A stretch of 64,000 nt of DNA from Alkalimarinus sediminis (GTDB lineage: Bacteria > Pseudomonadota > Gammaproteobacteria > Pseudomonadales > Oleiphilaceae): contig NZ_CP101527.1 in the NCBI RefSeq assembly GCF_026427595.1, forward strand, positions 3,405,001 through 3,469,000. Direction: 5' to 3'. Position numbers and translations under genes: made by a program. The notes under the pieces are model-generated. The model was not told the DNA's origin, searched no databases, and saw nothing but the letters and a program-made list of their open reading frames with translations. Positions 24,779 through 34,420 of this stretch are shown here, in pieces. The first letter of the stretch is position 1. The number at the start of each line of letters is the position of its first letter.

Positions 24779-26923
24779 ATGAGAAAACTGATACATAGCC
24801 TTTGTTTTGTGGCGTTAGCCGCAATGGTCTATCTGTCAGCCCCTGCGACCTTGCACGCAGCTGAAAAAGTACTGGCTGCCGATCTTAAGGAACGGGTTTT
24901 GAGTCAGTACGACGGAGCTGACCGATTAGGAAAGTTCGATGAAGAGTTAAATGTATGGCCTGTAATGCAAGGCGATACTGTTGTCGGCTATGCGTTTGAA
25001 ACCGATGACCAGGTCAGTATTCCTGCCTACTCAGGCAAACCCGTTAACGTATTGGTATCATTCGATATCAACGGGATATTCAAGAATTCATGGGTGTTAG
25101 AGCATCATGAACCCATTCTGCTAGTGGGCATTCCGGCAGAAAAACTGTGGGATTTTGCTGCTCAGTATATTGGCAAGAGCATCACCGATAAAATAAGGGT
25201 TGGCTTTAGCACTGACCCTGAAGCACTGACCGTAGATGCGGTTACTGGCGCAACTGTTACCGTAATCGTAGTAAACGATACCATCATGAAGTCGGCCCAC
25301 AAGGTTGCTGTCAAGCTAGGGCTGATTGAAGCAAAAGCAGGCGGAAACATTCTACCCGCCACTGTTAAAACCGACGTATTCAGCGAAGCTGATTGGACAA
25401 CCCTTACCGGTGACGGCTCTATTCGACGCCTCTTTTTAGATCGAGAGCAAGTTGATAGCGCATTTAAAGGCACCGATGGTGAAGGCGTAGAAGAAGCCTC
25501 TGCAGAGCAGAAACAAGATACCTTCATCGATATGTATTACACCTATCTCAATGCACCAACGATTGGTAAGAACCTACTCGGTGAAAGAGAGTACAACTGG
25601 TTGATGGGTGAGCTTAAAGAGGGTGAACACGCCATTGCAGTAATGGGGACAGGCCCATACTCATTTAAAGGCAACGGTTATGTGCGCGGAGGGATCTTTG
25701 ACCGCATCCAACTTAATCAGGGTGATGACACCGTCAGCTTTAGAGATGTTGACCACCACCGTCTAAACGACGTTTACGCGGCCAACATGCCAGAATTTAA
25801 AGAGATGGATATATTTATTATTCGTCCACAGTTCGACTTTGACCCTGGCACTAATTGGGATATTGAGCTACTAGTGCGCCGTCAGACCGGGCCTCTTGAT
25901 AGTGTATTCGTAAGTTTTACTGGCGGTTATCAGATTCCAGAAGCGTATATTGATCGACCCGTTCAGCCGGTTGTGGAAGCAGAAGAAGACTTACCGATCT
26001 GGATATCTATCTGGGAGCAGAAGTCTTTCTCGGTCACGGTCTTAATTATCAGCTTAGTCTTTTTAAGCGCCATTATTTTTATGCAGGACTGGTTAGTTCG
26101 CTACCCTCGTCTACTACACAACATCCGACGCGGATTCCTGCTATATACCGTTATATTTATCGGTTGGTATGCGCTAGGGCAACTGTCTGTTGTGAACGTT
26201 TTCACCTTTACACATGCTGTTATGGGTGACTTCCGCTGGGAGCTGTTTTTAATGGACCCCATTATATTTATCCTCTGGGGTTTTACGGCAGCGTCGATAC
26301 TGCTCTGGGGTCGAGGAATATTCTGCGGTTGGTTGTGCCCATTCGGTGCGATGCAAGAGCTTATTAACGAACTCGCTCGCAAACTGAAGATCAAGCAATA
26401 CGAACTACCTTTTAGTGTGCACGAGCGCCTATGGGCTGTTAAGTACATCATTCTACTCGCGCTATTTGGTATCTCTCTTGAGTCAATGGCAACAGCAGAA
26501 CGTTACGCAGAAGTAGAACCGTTTAAAACAGCGATTCTTTTAGCATTCCAGCGTGAGTGGTGGTTTGTCACCTATGCTGTGACACTGCTATTCATCTCAA
26601 TCTTTACTCGCAAAGTTTATTGCCGATATATCTGCCCATTAGGTGCAGCATTAGCAATACCAACCAAACTAAGACTGTTTGACTGGTTAAAACGTCGTAA
26701 AGAGTGTGGTCAGCCTTGTCAGTTATGTGCAGTTGAATGCGAGATTCAAGCCATACACCCAGACGGCACAATCAACGCAAATGAGTGTCACCACTGCCTT
26801 GATTGCCAGATGACGTATCACAACGACAACAAGTGCCCTCCCCTTGTTAATAAGGCCAAGAAGGCACGTAAGAAAAAAGCAGCACCTGAGCTACAACCAA
26901 TAAATGCAGTCAACGTTGGCTAA
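24779..26923 (+). CDS. nosR: NosR, nitrous oxide reduction flavoprotein regulator
   Basis: NosR is a membrane iron-sulfur flavoprotein needed for nosZ expression and for electron supply to N2O reductase. From ATG 24779 (GGAG 7 bases upstream) it has 714 residues: a signal peptide ending near LHA (27), a periplasmic FMN-binding domain with the flavinylation motif TGAT at 156-159, about six membrane helices from residue 425 on, two CxxxCP motifs (CGWLCPFGA and CRYICPLGA), and a C-terminal cytoplasmic cysteine cluster resembling two 4Fe-4S sites. No partner nosX/apbE for flavin transfer is in this cluster. Confidence 0.95.
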   Translation: MRKLIHSLCFVALAAMVYLSAPATLHAAEKVLAADLKERVLSQYDGADRLGKFDEELNVWPVMQGDTVVGYAFETDDQVSIPAYSGKPVNVLVSFDINGIFKNSWVLEHHEPILLVGIPAEKLWDFAAQYIGKSITDKIRVGFSTDPEALTVDAVTGATVTVIVVNDTIMKSAHKVAVKLGLIEAKAGGNILPATVKTDVFSEADWTTLTGDGSIRRLFLDREQVDSAFKGTDGEGVEEASAEQKQDTFIDMYYTYLNAPTIGKNLLGEREYNWLMGELKEGEHAIAVMGTGPYSFKGNGYVRGGIFDRIQLNQGDDTVSFRDVDHHRLNDVYAANMPEFKEMDIFIIRPQFDFDPGTNWDIELLVRRQTGPLDSVFVSFTGGYQIPEAYIDRPVQPVVEAEEDLPIWISIWEQKSFSVTVLIISLVFLSAIIFMQDWLVRYPRLLHNIRRGFLLYTVIFIGWYALGQLSVVNVFTFTHAVMGDFRWELFLMDPIIFILWGFTAASILLWGRGIFCGWLCPFGAMQELINELARKLKIKQYELPFSVHERLWAVKYIILLALFGISLESMATAERYAEVEPFKTAILLAFQREWWFVTYAVTLLFISIFTRKVYCRYICPLGAALAIPTKLRLFDWLKRRKECGQPCQLCAVECEIQAIHPDGTINANECHHCLDCQMTYHNDNKCPPLVNKAKKARKKKAAPELQPINAVNVG

Positions 26924-27081
26924 CAAGAAACGTAGACAGAAGAAATTAGTAAAAACTAAAGCACTTCGGGATATAGCAATAGCTATCTCGCAAGCCAATA
27001 AAAGGAGCCTTCCGACGGCGACACAATACTAAGCCTGTCAGCAGCTCTAACAATAAACCCGACGAAAGCGGAGTCAACACA

Positions 27082-28980
27082 ATGGATGACAACAAGCACG
27101 ATAACGAAAACCAACCCTCGCTAAGCCGACGTGGCTTTCTGGGGGCATCAGCAGTAGCAAGTGCTGCAGGTGTAGCAGGTGTTGCCGGCCTAGGCAGCGC
27201 GGTAATGACTCGCGAGGCATTTGCTAAAGCAGCAGAAGACGCGATGGCAAAAGCAACCGTTCACCCTGGTGAAATGGACGAATACTACGGCTTTTGGAGT
27301 GGCGGCCACTCTGGTGAAGTCCGTATCCTAGGCCTTCCATCTATGCGTGAGTTAATGCGTATTCCAGTATTTAACGTTGAATCTGCAACGGGCTGGGGTA
27401 TTACTAACGAAAGTAAGCGTGTTCGTGGTGAATCAGACAAATTCTTGTGTGGTGATTCCCACCACCCTCACATGTCAATGACTGATGGTAAATACGACGG
27501 AAAGTATGTATTTATCAATGACAAGCTGAATACACGTGTTGCTCGTATTCGTTGCGACATCATGAAAACTGATAAAATCCTTGATATTCCTAACGTTCAA
27601 GCGATTCACGGTTTACGTGTACAAAAAGTACCGCACACTAAGTATGTATTCTGCAACGGTGAGTACCGTATACCACAGCCAAACGATGGCCGTGATATTA
27701 ACGATCCAACAAAATACTTCACCATGTACAACGCAATTGATGCAGAAACAATGGAAATGGCATTCCAGATCATTGTAGATGGTAACCTTGATAACACAGA
27801 CGCTGACTACACCGGTCGATTTGCAGCATCAACTTGTTACAACTCGGAAGAAGGTGTAACGCTTGCTGAATCTATGCGTAACGAGCGCGACTGGGCGGTT
27901 ATCTTTGATATTCACGCAGTAGAAAAAGCAGTTAAAGAAGGCAAGTACCAGACAATTGGCGACTCTAAAGTACCTGTTGTCGATGGTCGTAAGGCGGCTA
28001 AGAGCCCATTTACTCGCTACATCCCTGTACCAAAGTCACCTCACGGCTTGAACACTTCACCAGACGGTAAGTACTTTGTTGCAAACGGTAAGCTTTCTCC
28101 AACTGTAACCATCATCGCAATTGATAAGCTACCTGCATTGTTCGATGGTAAGATCAAAGAGCGTGATGCAGTTGTCGGCGAGCCAGAGTTAGGATTAGGG
28201 CCATTGCACACCGCATTTGACGGTCGCGGAAACGCTTACACCACACTATTTATCGACAGCCAGATAGCTAAGTGGAGTGTAGAAGACGCGATTAAGGCAT
28301 ACAACGGTGAGAAGGTAAATTACATCAAGCAGAAGCTAGATGTTCACTACCAGCCAGGACACAACCATACTACCATGGGTGAAACCCGTGAGGCAGATGG
28401 TAAGTACCTAGTTTCACTTTGTAAGTTTTCTAAAGACCGATTCTTGCCAGTTGGTCCATTGCGTCCAGAAAACGATCAGTTGATCGATATTTCTGGCGAT
28501 GAAATGAAGCTAGTTCACGACGGCCCTACTTTCGCAGAGCCGCATGACTGCTGTATTGTTCACCGTAGCTCAATGAAGCCAAACAAACTATGGACTCGTG
28601 ATGACCCATTCTTCGCAGAGACTGTAGCACAAGCCAAGAAAGATGGTATTACCTTAGAAACGGATAACAAAGTTATTCGCGACGGTAAGAAAGTACGTGT
28701 TTACATGACCTCAGTAGCACCAAACTTTGGCATGACCGACTTCACGGTTAAACAAGGGGATGAAGTAACCGTTACTATCACCAACCTTGATACCATTGAA
28801 GATGTAACTCACGGCTTCGCTATGACAAACCATGGTGTAAGTATGGAGATTGGGCCACAAGCAACCGCTTCTGTTACCTTCACTGCCGAGAACCCTGGTG
28901 TATTCTGGTACTACTGCCACTGGTTCTGCCACGCACTGCACATGGAAATGCGCGGTCGTATGCTAGTAGAAAAAGCGTAA
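27082..28980 (+). CDS. nosZ: Nitrous oxide reductase, clade I (Tat-exported)
   Basis: NosZ reduces N2O to N2 in the periplasm, the last step of denitrification. The 632-residue protein has a twin-arginine signal ([10 protein letters not shown]16-R17), which marks clade I. The beta-propeller carries CuZ ligand histidines ([16 protein letters not shown] and others). The C-terminal cupredoxin holds the CuA motif with C612, C616, H620 and M623 ([12 protein letters not shown]). GGAG lies 8 bases before ATG 27082. All expected copper ligands that I can place by eye are present. Confidence 0.97.
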   Translation: MDDNKHDNENQPSLSRRGFLGASAVASAAGVAGVAGLGSAVMTREAFAKAAEDAMAKATVHPGEMDEYYGFWSGGHSGEVRILGLPSMRELMRIPVFNVESATGWGITNESKRVRGESDKFLCGDSHHPHMSMTDGKYDGKYVFINDKLNTRVARIRCDIMKTDKILDIPNVQAIHGLRVQKVPHTKYVFCNGEYRIPQPNDGRDINDPTKYFTMYNAIDAETMEMAFQIIVDGNLDNTDADYTGRFAASTCYNSEEGVTLAESMRNERDWAVIFDIHAVEKAVKEGKYQTIGDSKVPVVDGRKAAKSPFTRYIPVPKSPHGLNTSPDGKYFVANGKLSPTVTIIAIDKLPALFDGKIKERDAVVGEPELGLGPLHTAFDGRGNAYTTLFIDSQIAKWSVEDAIKAYNGEKVNYIKQKLDVHYQPGHNHTTMGETREADGKYLVSLCKFSKDRFLPVGPLRPENDQLIDISGDEMKLVHDGPTFAEPHDCCIVHRSSMKPNKLWTRDDPFFAETVAQAKKDGITLETDNKVIRDGKKVRVYMTSVAPNFGMTDFTVKQGDEVTVTITNLDTIEDVTHGFAMTNHGVSMEIGPQATASVTFTAENPGVFWYYCHWFCHALHMEMRGRMLVEKA

Positions 28981-28991
28981 TAGGCCCCATC

Positions 28992-29050
28992 AATCATTTA
29001 ATCTAAAATTTAAATGATTTTTAGCTCAGCCTCTGCATTGAGGTTGAGCT
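28992..29050 (+). terminator. Two hairpins downstream of nosZ
   Basis: An A/T-rich stem (28992-29000 with 29011-29019, then TTTT) is followed by a stronger stem (29023-29033 with 29040-29050, 11 bp with one G-U pair). The second lacks an immediate T run. They could partly end transcription or protect nosZ mRNA from decay, giving more NosZ than NosDFYL. Confidence 0.5.
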
Positions 29051-29192
29051 AACTCAAGTTTCCCCCCCATCTTTTTACTCTAAAATATCGATACTAAATA
29101 AGCAGCGAAAAGTGCGACACAAATCTGCTGCCTAACGCGTATTCGCCAAAGCATAAATTGGCTTCCACGCCCCATCAAAATGAGTAACTGTG

Positions 29193-30632
29193 ATGCCATA
29201 CAAACCTTCAGCGCTACACATTGGTGCCTTAATTACTTACTCTGCACTCACTGCTTTGTTTTCTGCCAACCTTGATGCAAAAGAGCATTCAAGTACTGCG
29301 TTGAGTGATTCATCAACCAACAGTATTAGCACCACAATCGTTAACCCTACAAACAATCTACAGCAGTTGATTGATCACGCTAATGAGGGTGATACGCTTA
29401 AACTCACCCAAGGCCTGTACAGAGGCAACTTGCTCATCAACAAGCCCCTAACGATAGACTGCGAACCCGGCACGGATCTCGATGGCAATAATGTCAAAGA
29501 CACTATTCGTATCACCGCTCCCAACGTGACGGTTAAGGGGTGCAATATACTTAACTGGGGAGATGACCTCACTGCGATGGATGCAGGCATTGTGGTAAAA
29601 AAAAACGCCGATAATGTCGTCATTGAAAACAACTACTTTAAGGGCATCTCATTTGGTATCTTTTTAGATGCCCCTAAAGACTCAAAAGTCCTCTCTAATC
29701 GTATTGAAGGCTCACTAGATACTCGCTCTCAAGACAGGGGAAACGGTATTCATCTCTATGCCACCACTGGTGCGGATATTGCGTTTAATGAGGTGTGGCA
29801 TACTCGTGATGGCATCTATATCGACACCAGTAACGAAAACGCCATTCGAGACAATGAGTTCCACCACCTGAGATACGGCGTTCACTATATGTACTCATAC
29901 AACAATCGTGTCGAAAACAACTACACCCATCATACCCGCACCGGCTATGCCTTAATGCAATCGAAACATCTAACCGTTATTAACAATCGTTCAGAGTGGA
30001 ACGAAAATTACGGTATCCTGATGAACTACATTACCGACTCAACGATTAAGAATAACTTCGTTACCAGTACCCGTCAGGCGAGTAATTACGTTGGAGATAG
30101 CTCAGCACAAGGCGCCGAGGGAAAAGGTTTATTTATCTATAACTCATTCTATAACGAGCTTAAAGGCAACACCTTTCGAGAGGGCGACCTAGGCATTCAT
30201 ATTACCGCTGGCTCCGAAGATAACGTCATTTCAGGCAACAGTTTTATAGGCAACAAACAGCAAGTCAAATATGTATCCACCCGAAAACAAGAGTGGTCCC
30301 ATGAGGGCTATGGTAATTTCTGGAGTGACTACCTCGGCTGGGATAGAGACAATAATGGGGTCGGTGATATACCCTACGAGCCCAATGATGGGGTCGACAA
30401 AATGCTGTGGAAATACCCTTCTGCAAAAGTACTTATGAATAGCCCGGCAGTAGAGACCTTGCGTTGGATTCAGAGAGAGTTTCCAATACTGAAATCTCCC
30501 GGAGTTACCGATAGCCACCCTCTAATGCGACCATCAACCCATCTTGAGAGCGGTATATCTAATAGCCATCTGTCAGATCATCAGCCAACAGCATCTGCAT
30601 TTGTATCGACACCAATAGGAGCATCTTCATGA
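29193..30632 (+). CDS. nosD: NosD, copper-site maturation protein
   Basis: NosD is a periplasmic parallel beta-helix protein that works with the NosFY ABC transporter to assemble the CuZ site of NosZ. The 479-residue protein has a signal-like hydrophobic start and many beta-helix repeats (ITAPNVTVKGCNI, NADNVVIENNYF, SNENAIRDNEF). The tail after residue 430 is polar and longer than in many NosD. ATG 29193 is preferred; GTG 29190 directly precedes it and no clear ribosome site is visible. Its end overlaps nosF by 4 bases. Confidence 0.92.
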   Translation: MPYKPSALHIGALITYSALTALFSANLDAKEHSSTALSDSSTNSISTTIVNPTNNLQQLIDHANEGDTLKLTQGLYRGNLLINKPLTIDCEPGTDLDGNNVKDTIRITAPNVTVKGCNILNWGDDLTAMDAGIVVKKNADNVVIENNYFKGISFGIFLDAPKDSKVLSNRIEGSLDTRSQDRGNGIHLYATTGADIAFNEVWHTRDGIYIDTSNENAIRDNEFHHLRYGVHYMYSYNNRVENNYTHHTRTGYALMQSKHLTVINNRSEWNENYGILMNYITDSTIKNNFVTSTRQASNYVGDSSAQGAEGKGLFIYNSFYNELKGNTFREGDLGIHITAGSEDNVISGNSFIGNKQQVKYVSTRKQEWSHEGYGNFWSDYLGWDRDNNGVGDIPYEPNDGVDKMLWKYPSAKVLMNSPAVETLRWIQREFPILKSPGVTDSHPLMRPSTHLESGISNSHLSDHQPTASAFVSTPIGASS

Positions 30633-31603
30633 GCGTAGTAGAGCTCAATCAGGTTAAAAAGTACTTTGATGGCGTTGCTGCAATTAAAGAACTAACCCTC
30701 AACATTGAAGAAGGGGAAGTGCTAGGGCTGTTTGGCCACAACGGGGCAGGCAAAACCACTACCATGAAATTGATTCTAGGGTTGTTAAAGCCATCAGAAG
30801 GGGTGGTTTCAGTCTTCGGTCACTCTCCGGCCTCCCCTCATTTTAGCGACTACCGGTATCGGCTTGGTTTTCTCCCAGAAAACGTCTCGTTTTACCAACA
30901 ACTAACTGGCAAAGAGGTTCTCGCCTATTTCGCCAAGCTAAAAAAAGTAAGCAAGAACCGAGTAGTACAACTATTGGAAGAAGTTGGTTTAAGCCATGCG
31001 GCTAACCGCAAAGTCAAAACCTATTCTAAAGGTATGAAGCAACGACTAGGGCTCGCACAGGCCTTATTAACCGAGCCTAAACTTCTACTCCTTGATGAAC
31101 CTACCGTTGGCCTTGACCCAATAGCGACACAAGATTTTTATACGATGGTTGATCAACTAAAAAAAGCGGGTTGCTCAGTAGTGCTATGCTCTCATGTGTT
31201 GCCCGGAGTTGAAAAACACATTGACCGAGCAGCCATACTAGGTGCCGGACAACTACAAGCGCTTGGAACACTGGCAGAGCTTCGTCAACAGGCTGAGCTA
31301 CCGACTATCATTCATGCCTACGGTGAGATCAACCAAGACATTTTGCGCTCAGAACTTGCAGAACAAGTAACATCTATCAGCAGCAATGATTCAGTCCTAG
31401 AAATACACACAACTCACTCCGAAAAAACAAATGTTTTACGTCAGGTAATGAAACACCCAGGTTGCACAGACATAGACCTTCATACGCCCTCTTTAGAGCA
31501 AATATACCGCTATTTTGTTGAAGCAAGCACAACAGACAGCCGGAATAACACACCACCACATATGACAAATTCAATCGCTCAAAAGAAAGAAGGAGTTCAG
31601 TAA
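30629..31603 (+). CDS. nosF: NosF, ABC transporter ATPase
   Basis: This 324-residue cytoplasmic ATPase powers the NosDFY system, which supplies sulfur and helps copper-site assembly. Walker A (GHNGAGKTT), the ABC signature (YSKGMKQRLGLAQ) and Walker B (LLLLDEPTVGLDP) are intact. The start ATGA overlaps the nosD stop, and the stop TAATG overlaps the nosY start, so translation of nosDFY is coupled. The last 20 residues are a polar extension. Confidence 0.94.
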   Translation: MSVVELNQVKKYFDGVAAIKELTLNIEEGEVLGLFGHNGAGKTTTMKLILGLLKPSEGVVSVFGHSPASPHFSDYRYRLGFLPENVSFYQQLTGKEVLAYFAKLKKVSKNRVVQLLEEVGLSHAANRKVKTYSKGMKQRLGLAQALLTEPKLLLLDEPTVGLDPIATQDFYTMVDQLKKAGCSVVLCSHVLPGVEKHIDRAAILGAGQLQALGTLAELRQQAELPTIIHAYGEINQDILRSELAEQVTSISSNDSVLEIHTTHSEKTNVLRQVMKHPGCTDIDLHTPSLEQIYRYFVEASTTDSRNNTPPHMTNSIAQKKEGVQ

Positions 31604-32427
31604 TGCATGCAATTTGGTGTGTCGCTCAAAAAGAGCTGAAAGATGGACTCCGTAACCGTTGGATTATTGCAATCACGTTAGTGTTTGCATTGCTTTCAAT
31701 CGGCATTTCTTGGTTTGGAGCAGCGGCATCGGGTGTGGTGGGGTTTACCTCTATCCCAAACACCATTATCAGCCTGGCAAGCCTTGCGGTATTTCTTATC
31801 CCATTAATTGCGCTATTACTATCTTATGACGCTATAGTAGGTGAAGACGAAGACGGGACGCTGTTACTGCTGCTAACCTATCCATTAACCAAAGCCCAGT
31901 TGCTATTGGGCAAATTGTTAGGCCATGGCTTAATAATGGGCATTTCTACCGCTCTTGGTTTTGGCTCTTCTGCAGTCATTATTGCCCTATTTGCCAGTGG
32001 CGTTGATCTATCTGCTCTGACAATCGCATTTACACGCTTCATACTCTCTGCCACGCTGCTAGGCATTATATTTGTCGCGGCAGCCTATTTTATAAGTGCG
32101 TTGGTCTCTGAGAAATCTAAAGCTGCAGGCATGGCACTGATTTTCTGGTTTTTGTTTGTCCTTGTATTTGATTTAGCATTACTAGGGCTTCTGGTTGCTA
32201 CAGATGGACAGTTCAACCCTGAGTTATTCCCTTACTTACTACTCTTAAACCCAACCGATGTATTTAGACTCATCAACTTGGTAGGATTCGAAGGAAGTGG
32301 CGGCGGGTTACTCGTGATGGCGAGTGAGGTCGAGTTTGGGTTTATCACCCTATTTGGCGTATTGCTTTGCTGGTTGTTACTGCCACTCAGCGCGGCTTAC
32401 TGGGCGTTTTCACGTCGGAAAATTTAG
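31603..32427 (+). CDS. nosY: NosY, ABC transporter permease
   Basis: NosY is the inner-membrane permease of NosDFY. The 274-residue length and six hydrophobic helices match the family; ELKDGLRNRWIIAITLVFALL at the N terminus and YDAIVGEDEDGTLLLLLTYP are typical. Its ATG shares one base with the nosF stop codon. A set of REP-like repeats separates it from nosL. Confidence 0.94.
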   Translation: MHAIWCVAQKELKDGLRNRWIIAITLVFALLSIGISWFGAAASGVVGFTSIPNTIISLASLAVFLIPLIALLLSYDAIVGEDEDGTLLLLLTYPLTKAQLLLGKLLGHGLIMGISTALGFGSSAVIIALFASGVDLSALTIAFTRFILSATLLGIIFVAAAYFISALVSEKSKAAGMALIFWFLFVLVFDLALLGLLVATDGQFNPELFPYLLLLNPTDVFRLINLVGFEGSGGGLLVMASEVEFGFITLFGVLLCWLLLPLSAAYWAFSRRKI

Positions 32428-32433
32428 GCAATT

Positions 32434-32537
32434 GGTGTGCAAGCAAGCCCTATAAAGTAATCGAAGACACTGACAAATGGTGTGCAAGCACACCCTATAA
32501 AAACCATACACACAGACATAGGGTGTGCTTGCGCACC
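32434..32537. repeat. Three REP-like palindromes between nosY and nosL
   Basis: Two direct copies of GGTGTGCAAGC..CCCTATA (32434-32454 and 32479-32499) are followed by one inverted copy (32519-32537). The same family, GGTGYGCAAGCRCACCCTATA, recurs at 48.3-49.1 kb and at 63.2-63.3 kb. The edge of the third copy supplies part of the nosL ribosome site. Confidence 0.88.
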
Positions 32538-32548
32538 GAGGAACAAAG

Positions 32549-33088
32549 ATGCAAATACTCACCCCATTTAAAACAATAACCGTAAGCCTTTTCGTATTAT
32601 TCTTTCTAACTGCATGCAGCAATGAAGAAGCAACCGAGCAGACCAATAACACGCCTGTTGCTATAGAGTCAGGTGACGAGTGCCACCTTTGCGGAATGGT
32701 CATTGCAGAATTTCCCGGACCTAAAGGCGAATTATTCGAGGGCAGAAAAAGTCATGTCAGAAAATTCTGTTCCACTCGTGACTTGATGAGTTGGTACCTC
32801 CAACCTGAAAACAGGCCCAACACCAAAGAGATCTATGTTCATGACATGAGTCGAAGCGACTGGAACTCTCCTAGCGATGAACACATGATCAATGCTAGAG
32901 AGGCTTGGTTTGTTGCAGGCTCGAGTATGAAAGGGGCAATGGGGCCAACTCTAGCGTCTTTTGCTCAGAAAGATGCAGCAGAGAAATTCGTAACGAAACA
33001 CGGTGGTACAGTGCTTGAATTTAAGGCCATCACGATGGAGATTTTAAATACAGGCTCTGCAATGAACATGGGGTCAATGCACCATTAA
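32549..33088 (+). CDS. nosL: NosL, copper chaperone lipoprotein
   Basis: NosL is an outer-membrane-directed lipoprotein that delivers Cu(I) for NosZ maturation. From ATG 32549 it has 179 residues, with a lipobox LTAC (C23) and the metal-binding motif CHLCGM (C45, C48, M50). The downstream part contains MVIAEFPGPKGE and KFCSTRDLMSWYL, usual for the family. ATG 32549 is chosen because CGAGGA lies about 10 bases upstream. It closes the nosRZDFYL set. Confidence 0.94.
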   Translation: MQILTPFKTITVSLFVLFFLTACSNEEATEQTNNTPVAIESGDECHLCGMVIAEFPGPKGELFEGRKSHVRKFCSTRDLMSWYLQPENRPNTKEIYVHDMSRSDWNSPSDEHMINAREAWFVAGSSMKGAMGPTLASFAQKDAAEKFVTKHGGTVLEFKAITMEILNTGSAMNMGSMHH

Positions 33089-33159
33089 TCGCACCCTATA
33101 TTATTCTTTGAATTAAATAATAGCTGTCTGCTGTGGGCTATATGCAAGGGCTCAGTCAC

Positions 33160-33272
33160 CCCCCGCGAAGGCGGGGATCCATAGGTCGTTGCTCATTCCC
33201 CACTAATTAGGCCGACTTAGCACCGTAGGAAGATCACTAAAAAATGGATTCCTGCCTTCGCAGGAATTACCA
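33160..33272. repeat. Inverted pair of a second REP-like family
   Basis: CCCCGCGAAGGCGGGGATCCAT (split here as a palindrome core at about 33161-33182) and its inverted relative ending near 33271 (ATGGATTCCTGCCTTCGCAGG) face each other in the gap between convergent nosL and the DUF2333 gene. Each core folds into a hairpin and the pair can fold together. A degenerate member occurs near 49120-49140. Confidence 0.8.
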
Positions 33273-33288
33273 AAATAGAAACTATCTA

Positions 33289-34341
33289 TCAACCCTGCTG
33301 CAGTAAGTTTCTCAACTCGATAATCGCAGCATTCGCTCTTGATATATAAGAGATCATCGTAATCGAGTGGTTAGCGGTCATACCGAACCCGCTACCATTC
33401 AAGATCATAGGGCTCCACACAGTATCTTGAGTCGACTCTAGCTCAATAATGATCTGCTTGAGGCTCACCAGTGCATTTTTATCTCTAAGCACTTTATCAA
33501 AATCAACTTCAATCGCTTTTAGGATATGAATCAGTGCCCAGGTGGTGCCTCTAGCTTCATAAAAAATATTATCAATATCTAACCAAGGAGTTTTCTTAAC
33601 CGTTAGCTTGGTAGTCTCTGTTGACTGCATGGCGGATGGATCACCTGCGAGCCCCATATCTAACTGATTACGCCCTACACTTTCACTCAAGCGCTGAGAA
33701 AGGCTACCTAAACGGTTTTCAACATCCGAGAGCCAGTTTCTAAGGTTGTCTGCCCGCGAGTAGAATTGTGCATCTTGCTTATTTTCATCCGCTAAACGAC
33801 CTAGGTAACGATTTAACGCCGCAATACCTCTGCGATACTCCCGCTCGGTAGAAGGGATGGCCCAACTTCGGCTATCAAAGTTGAATTGGGGCTCAGCGAT
33901 CGCCAAGTCCGGATCTTCTGTTGACTGGCTTTGTACTCGACTCAAATCTTTGCGCAACGCTCTAGCCAAGTCTCTCACCTGAACCAGCACACCAAACTCC
34001 CAACTAGAAATATTGTCGAGCCATATACCAGGAGGGAAAATATCGTTACGAATATAACCACCCGGCTTTTCAAGCAACGTTTCAGCCAAGATAATCAGCG
34101 TTGCGGTTGTTGTTGACCCCACGACAACCTCGTGACCTTCAGCAAGCGCTTTAGCTGACGCTGCAGGGGCCACTTCAAACGTATCAGGCTCGCTGCTCCA
34201 GAAAACACCCAGCACAACAGCAACCATTAAATAAACAGCAAGACCACCTAACAACACTTTGGGCAGTAATCCGCCACCCATATAGTCCTGCAAGTCTTCC
34301 CAGCGATCATTCGCGAACTCTTTAACCCTTTCAAATGCCAT
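33289..34341 (-). CDS. DUF2333 family protein
   Basis: This 350-residue protein has a short cytoplasmic start, one membrane helix (about residues 28-48) and a large, mainly helical periplasmic part. It matches DUF2333, a conserved gammaproteobacterial family of unknown function; stretches such as GGYIRNDIFPPGIWLDN and FYEARGTTWALIHILKAIE are typical. It follows the lapD-like gene on the same strand (about 80 bases apart), so a link to c-di-GMP or surface functions is possible but unproven. Confidence 0.88.
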   Translation of the reverse strand: MAFERVKEFANDRWEDLQDYMGGGLLPKVLLGGLAVYLMVAVVLGVFWSSEPDTFEVAPAASAKALAEGHEVVVGSTTTATLIILAETLLEKPGGYIRNDIFPPGIWLDNISSWEFGVLVQVRDLARALRKDLSRVQSQSTEDPDLAIAEPQFNFDSRSWAIPSTEREYRRGIAALNRYLGRLADENKQDAQFYSRADNLRNWLSDVENRLGSLSQRLSESVGRNQLDMGLAGDPSAMQSTETTKLTVKKTPWLDIDNIFYEARGTTWALIHILKAIEVDFDKVLRDKNALVSLKQIIIELESTQDTVWSPMILNGSGFGMTANHSITMISYISRANAAIIELRNLLQQG

Positions 34342-34420
34342 CCTATAACCCTATTTACTTATATAATTTGACCTAACCCGTAAAACACACATTAGTATTC
34401 TGTCTAGATGATGTGGTTCT

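Noticed and set aside
32434-32537. CRISPR-like repeats between nosY and nosL
   Set aside because: The copies are palindromic, face opposite ways, have unequal spacing, and no cas genes are present; they are REP-like.
33089-33288. Missing nosX (apbE) gene after nosL
   Set aside because: The gap holds only REP-like repeats. Many gammaproteobacterial nos clusters lack nosX, so its absence is not evidence of gene loss here.
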